From Muraenolepis orangiensis (Eukaryota > Chordata > Actinopteri > Gadiformes > Muraenolepididae): a stretch of 64,000 bases of DNA. This document shows positions 57,948 to 64,000 of the stretch, piece after piece. Under the pieces are notes generated by a model that was given only the letters and a program-made list of their open reading frames with translations, did not search any database and was not told the DNA's origin. The stretch covers positions 16,001 to 80,000 of the forward strand of contig JANIIK010000790.1 in assembly GCA_027704905.1 (NCBI GenBank). The letters run 5' to 3'. A program made the translations under genes and the position numbers. Positions within the stretch are counted from its first letter, which is position 1; each line of letters begins with the position of its first letter.

Positions 57948-58419
57948 AGATAGACCATAGACCATAGATAGACCCAGGCCTCAGAGATAGATAGACCCAT
58001 AGATAGACCCATAGATAGACCCATAGATAGACCCACAGATAGACCCGGGCCTCAGAGATAGATAGACCCATAGATAGACCCATAGATAGACCCATAGATA
58101 GACCGGGGCCTTAGAGATAGATAGACCCATAGATAGACCCATAGATAGACCCATAGATAGACCCGGGCCTTAGAGATAGATAGACCCATAGATACACCCG
58201 GGCCTCAGAGATAGATAGACCCATAGATAGACCCATAGATAGACCCATAGATAGACCCATAGATAGACCCGGGCCTCAGAGATGGATAGACCCATAGATA
58301 GACCCATAGATAGACCCATAGATAAACCCAGGCCTCAGAGATAGATAGACCCATAGATAGACCCAGGCCTCAGAGATAGATAGACCCATAGAAAGACCCG
58401 GGCCTCAGAGATAGATAGT
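57948..58419 (+). repeat. 12-bp minisatellite with GGGCCTCAGAG cassettes
   Basis: The basic unit is ATAGATAGACCC (12 bp). After every one to five units a spacer of the type GGGCCTCAGAGATAG interrupts it. I count nine spacers, near 57,975, 58,047, 58,107, 58,165, 58,200, 58,270, 58,347, 58,366 and 58,400. Two carry CCTTAGAG instead of CCTCAGAG. Because 12 is a multiple of 3, the minus strand reads as a repeated M-G-L-S peptide; this is not evidence of a gene. Confidence 0.93.
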
Positions 58420-58424
58420 AAGTG

Positions 58425-60260
58425 CTGATTGAAGCAGCCTCACCTGGCCCCAGTCAGACTGATTAGAGTCTGGTTGAAGCAGCCTCATCTGGCCCCAGTC
58501 AGACTGATTAGAGGCTGGTTGAAGCAGCCTCACCTGGCCCCAGTCAGACTGATTAGAGTCTGGTTGAAGCAGCCTCATCTGGCCCCAGTCAGACTGATTA
58601 GAGGCTTGTTGAAGCAGCCTCACCTGGCCCCAGTCAGACTGATTAGAGTCTGATTGAAGCAGCCTCACCTGGCCCCAGTCAGACTGATTAGAGTCTTGTT
58701 GAAGCAGCCTCACCTGGCCCCAGTCAGACTGATTAGAGTCTGTTTGAAACAGCCTCACCTGGCCCCAGTCAGACTGATTAGAGGCCAGTTGAAGCAGCCT
58801 CACCTGGCCCCAGTCAGACTGATTAGAGGCTGGTTGAAGTAGCCTCACCTTGCCCCAGTCAGACTGATTAGAGGCTGGTTGAAGCAGCCTCACCTGGCCC
58901 CAGTCAGACTGATTAGAGTCTGGTTGAAGCAGTCTAACCTGGCCCCAGTCAGACTGATTAGAGGCTAGCTCAAGTAGCCTCACCTGGCCCCAGTCAGACC
59001 GATTAGAGTCCAGTTGAAGCAGCCTCACCTGTCCACAGTCAGACTGATTAGAGGCTAGTTGAAGCAGCCTCACCTGGCCCCAGTCAGACTGATTAGAGTC
59101 TGGTTGAAGCAGTCTAACCTGGCCCCAGTCAGACTGATTAGAGTCTGGTTGAAGCAGCCTCACCATGCCCCAGTCAGACTGATTAGAGGCTGGTTGAAGC
59201 AGCCTCACCTGGCCCAAGTCAGACTGATTAGAGTCTGGTTGAAGCAGTCTAACCTGGCCCAAGTCAGACTGATTAGAGTCTGGTTGAAGCAGCCTCACCT
59301 TGCCCCAGTCAGACTAATTAGAGGCTGGTTGAAGTAGCCTCACCTTGCCCCAGTCAGACTGATTAGAGGCTGGTTGAAGTAGATTCACCTTTCCCCAGTC
59401 AGACTGATTAGAGGCTGGTTGAAGCGGTCTAACCTGGACCCAGTCAGACTGATTAGAGGCTAGCTCAAGCAGCCTCACCTGTCCCCAGTCAGACTGATTA
59501 GAGTCTGCTTGAAGCAGCCTCACCTGGTCCCATTCAGACCGATTAGAGTCCAGTTGAAGCAGCCTCACCTGGCCCCAGTCAGACTGATTAGAGTCTGGTT
59601 GAAGCAGCCTCACCTGGCCCCAGTCTGACTGATTAGAGTCTGGTTGAAGCAGCCTCATCTGGCCCCAGTCAGACTGATTAGAGTCTGTTTGAAGCAGCCT
59701 CACCTGGCCAAAGTCAGACTGATTAGAGGCTGGTTAAAGCAGCCTCACCTGGCCCCAATCAGACTGATTAGAGGATGGTTGAAGAAGCCTCACCTGGCCC
59801 CAGTCAGACTGATTAGAGGCTGGCTGAAGCAGCCTCATCTGGCCCCAGTCAGACTGATTAGAGGCCGGTTGAAGTAGATTCACCTTGCCCCAGTCAGACT
59901 GATTAGAGGCTGGTTGAAGCAGCCTCACCTGGCCCCAGTCAGACTGATTAGAGGCTGGTTGAAGCAGCCTCATCTGGCCCCAGTCAGACTGATTAGAGTC
60001 TGGTTGAAGCAGCCTCACCTGGCCCAAGTCAGACTGATTAGAGGCTGGTTGAAGCAGCCTCACCTGGCCCCAGTCAGACTGATTAGAGGCTGGTTGAAGC
60101 AGCCTCACCTGCCCCAGTCAGACTGATTAGAGTCTGGTTGAAGCAGCCTCACCTGGCCCCAGTCAGACTGATTAGAGTCTGGTTGAAGCAGCCTCACCTG
60201 GCCCCAGTCAGACTGATTAGAGTCTGGTTGAAGCAGCCTCACCAGCCCCAGTCAGACTGA
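58425..60260 (-). repeat. 45-bp minisatellite, about 41 units
   Basis: The + strand unit is GATTAGAG(T/G)CTGGTTGAAG, then CAGCCTCACCTGGCCC, then CAGTCAGACT (45 bp). From 58,501 to about 60,110 the phase never slips, over roughly 36 units; then one G is lost at about 60,111. On the minus strand this gives a 15-residue repeat (V/M-R-L-L-Q-P-D/A-S-N-Q-S-D-W-G-Q) with open stretches at 58,405-59,298, 59,314-59,703 and 59,734-60,108, separated by stops from single substitutions (CTA at 59,314, TTA at 59,734). The + strand is also open over long stretches (K-Q-P-H-L-A-P-V-R-L-I-R). I see no promoter, splice structure or unique flanking coding sequence, and many substitutions change the residue, so I call it a non-coding VNTR. 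A repeat-protein exon cannot be fully excluded. Confidence 0.93.
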
Positions 60261-60271
60261 TCCTCTATGGC

Positions 60272-60338
60272 TGGTGAGGCTGCTTTAACCTGTGGGTCCT
60301 TGTTAATGGAGGCCCACAGGTTAAAGCAGCCTCCACCA
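60272..60338. repeat. long hairpin made of an inverted 45-bp-unit fragment
   Basis: AGGCTGCTTTAACCTGTGGG (60,277-60,296) is the exact reverse complement of 60,313-60,332. The stem extends outward by one pair, then five more across a bulged C, and inward by two pairs, leaving a loop of about 12 bases (60,299-60,310). The left arm is an inverted copy of part of the last array unit: 60,226-60,247 and 60,269-60,290 are complementary at 21 of 22 positions. The right arm is a diverged direct copy. The hairpin therefore seems to come from local inversion of the minisatellite. Confidence 0.88.
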
Positions 60339-60737
60339 CACACTAGAGGAAGAGCTCTAGCATGTTCCATCTGCTCTGTTCTCTCTCAACTCTAAAGTTG
60401 ACCTTAAAGCGGATCACTCCTCATCCCGTGGGCCTTGTGGCCACACAGCAGTCATCTTAGTGGCATGCGGCACAAGAGTGAACATCGAGGTCCAAACAGA
60501 CGTCACGCAGACACAGGACTTACTGAGGTCCCACACCTGAGATTCAGAACACCACAGCTGCTGGACAGAGATCCCCCAATGGGGGAATTCCTTCCTTCTG
60601 TCAGACTGCAGATCAGTCAGCAGGGAGTGAGCTCCTACCCACACGGCCCACATGTTCCAGAGCCTTCTGTGAAGCCAGGGGCCGTCCTGATGTGGAGAGA
60701 GAGACACACGCATGTTCACCGCCATCCAGATGCTCAT
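60339..60737. other. single-copy sequence, no recognised gene
   Basis: About 400 bp of ordinary mixed-composition DNA. A 107-codon frame lies on the minus strand (60,414-60,737). It contains TCTCTCTCTCCACATCAG, which looks like a 3' splice site, followed 48 bases later by GTAGGAGC. I do not recognise the translated product in any frame, and the frame is short enough to be chance. A small palindrome CCCCCAATGGGGG is at 60,573-60,585. Confidence 0.3.
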
Positions 60738-60794
60738 ATCATTATTATTATTAATAATAATAATAATATATTATATTATTATTATTATTATTAG
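60738..60794. repeat. palindromic (ATT)n/(AAT)n microsatellite
   Basis: (ATT) repeats switch to (AAT) repeats, then ATATTATATT, then (ATT) again. Since AAT is the reverse complement of ATT, the first half is self-complementary around TTAA and can fold as a hairpin. Confidence 0.92.
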
Positions 60795-60927
60795 ATCATT
60801 TTTTCTCAGGAGATGCGGAAGCAGAGAAGCAAGCGAGTGCTTGAAGACGAGAAGGAGAACAAACTAAATGATGTTAACATGAAGTGATAAAGGAGATAAA
60901 GAAGGTCATCTTGTGATAAGGTCAAGG

Positions 60928-60972
60928 CTGTAAGTCCACTAGAAGTGGCTTTAGATAAAAGGTGTCTGTTAG
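60928..60972 (+). mobile_element. degraded SINE-type 3' tail
   Basis: CTGTAAGTCCACTAGAAG followed by TGGCTTTAGATAAAAGGTG and TCTGTTAG resembles the tail common in fish SINEs (remembered as GTAAGTCGCTTTGGATAAAA then GCGTCTGCTAAATG). I found no tRNA-type A or B box upstream, so the 5' part is lost or unrecognisable. The assignment comes from memory of the consensus and is tentative. Confidence 0.45.
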
Positions 60973-61164
60973 TCACATGACCACTACACACGCATATGAA
61001 ACCTGTCTCTGGAACAGGTCATATTCAAGGTAAGGTCCATTATAGTTAGTGTTTTAAGAGATATCATTTGAGTGTCATTTGTAATAAATACTAAAGCCTT
61101 GATCTGCCTTTATCTATTCCCTCCAGACTGATCGGAGGAATCTCGATTTGCACTTTGATCACAT

Positions 61165-61171
<7 letters not shown>
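60973..61171. other. unique sequence, nothing recognised
   Basis: AT-leaning single-copy DNA. GTCACATGAC at 60,972-60,981 is a perfect E-box-type CACATG motif, but a 10-bp match is expected by chance at this scale. AATAAA occurs at about 61,083. I see no gene. Confidence 0.3.

Positions 61172-61229
<58 letters not shown>
61172..61229 (+). repeat. (AC)n microsatellite
   Basis: About 29 CA/AC dinucleotides with one phase interruption (CC at 61,200-61,201). Typical of vertebrate intergenic DNA. Confidence 0.97.
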
Positions 61230-61232
<3 letters not shown>

Positions 61233-61394
61233 GTCTCCATGGCAACAACTGAGACAACAGCGCTCATGTCTTAATGCGGTGTCCACGTGTCACCAACCAA
61301 ACGGTGGTCAAACCAACAGGCCGACTGTGAGCGTGTCTTATTGAACCGTTCACCCTCACTTCATGTCCTTCAATCATCTAATAGGTGGAAATAG
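61230..61394. other. unique sequence between microsatellites
   Basis: Mixed single-copy DNA with a few CpGs (for example GCGGTGTCCACGTGTCACC). No open frame, RNA gene or repeat is evident. Confidence 0.3.
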
Positions 61395-61397
61395 ATA

Positions 61398-61430
<33 letters not shown>

Positions 61431-61431
61431 T
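61395..61431. repeat. (AT)n microsatellite
   Basis: ATATATATGTATATAT and further AT dinucleotides, about 37 bp, perfect apart from one G. Confidence 0.95.
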
Positions 61432-61499
61432 GTCATTAATTGATTTGTATTACTTTAGACACATGAATCATTCAGTCATTTGGCCCGTATGGCTCCCAT

Positions 61500-61658
61500 A
61501 GGATAGGACACTATCTCTGTACATCAATATTCTGTATCCACACCAGTTTGTGTATCCCTATAGTAGACTGTTTTAACATCTGATTTAACCACTGTACATT
61601 GTATATTGGCTGTACTGTACAGCAATGACAATACGTTAGAATCTAATCTAATCTAATT
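61500..61658 (+). mobile_element. probable L2-type LINE 3' end with (ATCTA)n tail
   Basis: CACTGTACATTGTATATTGG, CTGTACTGTACAGC and AATGACAATACGTTAGAATC are followed by (ATCTA)n at 61,641-61,658. From memory, many fish L2-clade elements end in an AATGACAATAAA-like sequence with a short pentamer repeat. The 5' boundary is uncertain and the reverse transcriptase region is absent, so this would be a heavily 5'-truncated copy or a SINE that borrowed the tail. Confidence 0.45.
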
Positions 61659-62244
61659 ACACCTCTGCTGTCCATCACCGTGAGAAGCCTGTCCATTTCA
61701 ACTGGCAATGCACTACATTACATTACAATTCTAATGGGCAACAAGCACTACACCACAGAGAGAAAGACACGCTCTCCTCCACCAGGAGACTAGAGGCTTG
61801 GATATGAAGAGAATAGACACTCATTCCAACTCCAGAGCACAATAGAACCACATGATCAACCCCCACATATGAACTCACTTCATGAGCCTTGGCTTGTGAA
61901 TCCATGGGAATACATCAACATGAAGTACATGTCAGACTCATGAAAGAGTAGAGCGTCTATAGTCTATAGTCGGAGTTACAGCCCGTAACAGAACACGCAC
62001 CGTCCTCCCAGCTTTGGGATGGAAAACAAAGTTGATTTGCAAAGGTTTTTTCACTTTTTGAATGAAGAAGAAAGCATTCATGTTCTTCTAACCTTAGACA
62101 CACATGTGGTCAGTTTAAGATGGAGCATAGGATCTGTGATGGCTTCAACAACAATATAGTAGCCAGAGGGAATGGGACGCTCACCCACATCTTTAAACAA
62201 ACACAGTCCTATGTACAACACTAATGGATTGATTCTCCTTTATA
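61659..62244. other. single-copy sequence, no recognised gene
   Basis: About 590 bp of mixed DNA. Only short open frames are present (60 codons on the minus strand at 61,723-61,905; the start of a 93-codon frame at 62,172). None contains a domain I know. CTATAGTCTATAGTC at about 61,960 is a tiny tandem duplication. Confidence 0.3.
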
Positions 62245-62318
62245 CATTCAAACATCATGGTCACAACAGAGACCGGAACACAATCATTCATATTTCATTC
62301 AAACATCATGATCACAAC
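62245..62318 (+). repeat. 23-bp direct repeat, 51 bp apart
   Basis: CATTCAAACATCATGGTCAC plus AAC at 62,245-62,267 recurs at 62,296-62,318 with one G-to-A change. The bases between the two copies are not repeated further, so this is a simple old duplication. Confidence 0.85.
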
Positions 62319-62380
62319 TCAATAACATTCAATCCTATTCGTTTGGCTCCAACAGTGTGTGTGTGTGACACGATACTCTG

Positions 62381-62394
62381 CTGCCCTCTGGTGG
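62381..62394 (-). promoter_or_regulatory. candidate CTCF core site
   Basis: The minus strand reads CCACCAGAGGGCAG, which fits the remembered CTCF core CCASYAGRKGGCRS at every position. It sits in single-copy DNA 330 bp before the terminal G-rich VNTR. A perfect core match is suggestive but does not show occupancy. Confidence 0.45.
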
Positions 62395-62486
62395 AGAGAC
62401 ACCGCAGGTGCAGCCCAACACACATTTTTCCACAGACAGCTCTGAGCTTATAACAACGCACCCGGTTATTTCCGCTCGGAGAAGAG

Positions 62487-62511
62487 CACGCACACACACA
62501 CACACACACAC
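62487..62511 (+). repeat. (CA)n microsatellite
   Basis: About 12 CA dinucleotides after GAGCACG. The flanks (62,450-62,600) are relatively CpG-rich for this part of the window (CGCACCCGG, TTCCGCTCGG, CTCGCGTG), but no promoter elements are clear. Confidence 0.93.
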
Positions 62512-62609
62512 CCTCTCCTCCCACTCCCGTTCTAAGTCTCGCGTGACTCTCTCACTCCCGTTCCCACGCAACCCAGTGAGCTCCCCAGGACACTGGGCCT
62601 TTAATACTT

Positions 62610-62704
62610 CTAGATATACATCTAGATATATATCTATATATCTATATATCTATATATCTATATATCTATATAGATATGTATATGTATATATACATATATA
62701 TATC
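62610..62704. repeat. TATATC-type microsatellite
   Basis: Repeated ATATCTAT units that grade into ATGTATATGTATATATAC and a short TA tract. Partly self-complementary (TAGATATA/TATATCTA). Confidence 0.93.
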
Positions 62705-62865
62705 TGCACCTATCTGCATATATACCAGCAGGGGGACCTGGGTCCAGCAGGGGGACCTGGAGGGTCCAGCAGGGGGACTTGGGTCCAGCAGGGGGACCTG
62801 GAGGGTCCAGCAGGGGGACTTGGGTCTAGCAGGGGGACCTGGGGGGTCCAGCAGGGGGACCTGGA

Positions 62866-63161
62866 TCCAGTAGGGGGACCCGGGTCCAGCAGGGGGACTT
62901 GGGTCTAGCAGGGGGACCTGGGGGGTCCAGCAGGGGGACTTGGGTCTAGCAGGGGGACCTGGGGGGTCCAGCAGGGGGACCTGGGTCCAGCAGCAGGGAC
63001 ATGGGTCCAGCAGGGGGACCCGGGTCCAGTAGGGGGACCTGGGTCCAGCAGGGGGATCCGGGGGGGTCCAGCAGGTGGACCCAGGTCCAGCAGGGGGACC
63101 TGGGTCCAGCAGGGTGACCTGGGTACAGCAGGGGGACGTGGGTCTAGCAGGGGGACCTGGA
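62866..63161 (+). repeat. 296-bp duplicated block, copy 1
   Basis: A block of about 14 VNTR units containing rare markers CAGCAGCAGGGACATGGG, GGATCCGGGGGGG, CAGGTGGACCCAGG and CAGGGTGACC. It recurs 315 bp downstream with no difference that I could find. Confidence 0.88.
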
Positions 63162-63180
63162 TCCAGCAGGGGGACCCGGG

Positions 63181-63476
63181 TCCAGTAGGGGGACCCGGGT
63201 CCAGCAGGGGGACTTGGGTCTAGCAGGGGGACCTGGGGGGTCCAGCAGGGGGACTTGGGTCTAGCAGGGGGACCTGGGGGGTCCAGCAGGGGGACCTGGG
63301 TCCAGCAGCAGGGACATGGGTCCAGCAGGGGGACCCGGGTCCAGTAGGGGGACCTGGGTCCAGCAGGGGGATCCGGGGGGGTCCAGCAGGTGGACCCAGG
63401 TCCAGCAGGGGGACCTGGGTCCAGCAGGGTGACCTGGGTACAGCAGGGGGACGTGGGTCTAGCAGGGGGACCTGGA
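63181..63476 (+). repeat. 296-bp duplicated block, copy 2
   Basis: Second copy of the block, offset by exactly 315 bp. The identity ends on the left where GGATCC is replaced by GGGTCC and on the right where GGATCC is replaced by GGAGGG. One 19-bp unit separates the copies. Confidence 0.88.
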
Positions 63477-64000
63477 GGGTCAAGCAGGGGGACCCGGGTC
63501 CAGCAGGGGAACCCGGGTCTATTAGGGGGACCTGGGTACAGCAGGGGGACCTGGGTGAGTCAAGCAGGGGGAACCGGGTACAGCAGGGGGACCCGGGTCC
63601 AGTAGTGGGACCCGGGTCCAGTAGGGGGACCTGGGGGGTCCAGCAGGGGGACCTGGGGGGTCCAGCAGGGGGACCCGGGTCTAGCAGGGGGACCTGGGTC
63701 TAGCAGGGGGACCCGGGGGTCCAGCAGGGGGACCTGGGACCAGCAGGGGGACCTGGGTCCAGTAGTGGGACCCGGGTCCAGTAGTGGGACCCGGGTCCAG
63801 TATGGGGACATGGGGGGTCCAGCAGGGGGACCTGGGTCCAGCAGGGGGACCTGGGTCCAGTAGTGGGACCAGTAGTGGGACCCGGGTCCCGTAGGGGGAC
63901 CTGGGGGGTCCTGCAGGGGGACCTGGGTCCAGCAGGGGGACCTTGGTACAGCAGGGGGACCTGGAGGGTCAAGCAGGGGGACCCAGGTCCAGCAGGGGGA

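Larger units (their letters stand above)
56607..57948 (+). repeat. 26-bp minisatellite, outer right remnant
   Basis: About 1.3 kb of the same 26-bp array on the far side of the inserted element. It is the most diverged part: GATATGTG, GATGGGGG, GGTCAGAGG, GAGTTGCGGGG, GAGTGGGG and GGTTAGAGG all occur. The left junction is in phase with the array before the insertion. At the right end GTGAGAGGAGATAGACC passes directly into the 12-bp GATA-rich repeat. Confidence 0.95.
62725..64000 (+). repeat. G-rich VNTR with CCAGCAGGGGGACCTGGGT unit
   Basis: Units of about 19-22 bp, mostly CCAGCAGGGGGACCTGGGT or with GGGGGG in place of GGG. There are roughly 60 units before the window ends, and the array continues beyond it. 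Common variants are TAGCAGGGGGAC, CAGTAGGGGGAC, CAGTAGTGGGAC and ACTT for ACCT. Successive G runs (GGGGG-ACCT-GGG-TCCAGCA-GGGGG) meet the G3+N1-7 rule for G-quadruplexes on the + strand. Short open frames on both strands give G-P-A-G or P-L-L-D-P peptides that only mimic collagen. Confidence 0.95.

Noticed and set aside
1..57948. Telomeric or known centromeric satellite
   Set aside because: The unit is unrelated to TTAGGG and far shorter than usual nucleosome-length centromere monomers; I can link it to no named satellite.
56714..58095. Minus frames of 440, 160 and 108 codons at the outer array
   Set aside because: Chimeras of the 12-bp repeat (M-G-L-S) and the 26-bp repeat; no unique protein segment.
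58425..60260. CRISPR array (45-bp period)
   Set aside because: There are no constant repeats alternating with unique spacers. The whole 45 bp is repeated with point variants, and the setting is eukaryotic.
60414..60737. 107-codon minus frame and 119-codon + frame over single-copy DNA
   Set aside because: Both strands are open over the same interval and I recognise neither product. The splice-like sites are not enough to call an exon; noted in the feature for that interval.
60972..60981. GTCACATGAC as an MITF/TFE-type regulatory site
   Set aside because: A 10-bp palindromic match in unannotated DNA with no promoter nearby; expected by chance.
62408..63972. Collagen-like G-P-A-G and P-L-L-D-P frames
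   Set aside because: They are in-frame readings of the G-rich VNTR on both strands and do not keep the strict Gly-X-Y pattern of collagen.

Overview
This window looks like repeat-dominated vertebrate nuclear DNA, most likely from a teleost fish. There is no prokaryotic gene layout and I recognise no protein-coding gene. The fish assignment rests on weak clues: a degraded SINE-type 3' tail near 60.93 kb, an L2-type LINE tail near 61.6 kb, long (AC)n tracts, an LTR-like insertion and a CTCF-like core. The repeat names come from remembered consensus sequences, not a search.

Layout. Positions 1-57,948 are one giant minisatellite that continues off the left edge. Its unit is 26 bp, GTGAGAGGAGAG followed by GAGCGGGGAGAGAG, so the + strand is almost pure purine with one T and one C per unit. 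By length this is about 2,100-2,200 units. Sub-zones differ: regular from 1 to about 25.1 kb (including 40 apparently identical units at 5,126-6,165); a central zone, about 25.1-36.06 kb, where the T and C of many units are simply deleted; regular again to about 49.1 kb; then a right edge with more base substitutions and visible higher-order duplications.

At 55,066-56,602 a 1,537-bp unique segment with TGTAAC...GTTACA ends sits inside the array, flanked by GAGA on both sides. Removing it and one GAGA restores the 26-bp phase. I read it as a solo LTR or other non-autonomous element, with a CCAAT/GC-box start, an AT-rich 23-bp repeat, an AATAAA signal and a hairpin just after it.

After the array come a 12-bp repeat (57,948-58,419), a 45-bp repeat of about 41 units (58,425-60,260) that ends in a long hairpin (60,272-60,338), and about 2.4 kb of mixed single-copy DNA with microsatellites and retroposon tails. 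The window ends in a G-rich VNTR of roughly 19-22 bp units (62,725-64,000, open on the right), whose unit resembles a CTCF core and forms canonical G-quadruplex motifs. Such a run of unrelated tandem repeats suggests subtelomeric or heterochromatic DNA, but no telomere repeat is present to prove it.

The long open reading frames all follow from repeat composition. The 24-bp variants keep frame on the + strand, and the minus strand of the unit contains no stop trinucleotide. I treat none of them as genes.
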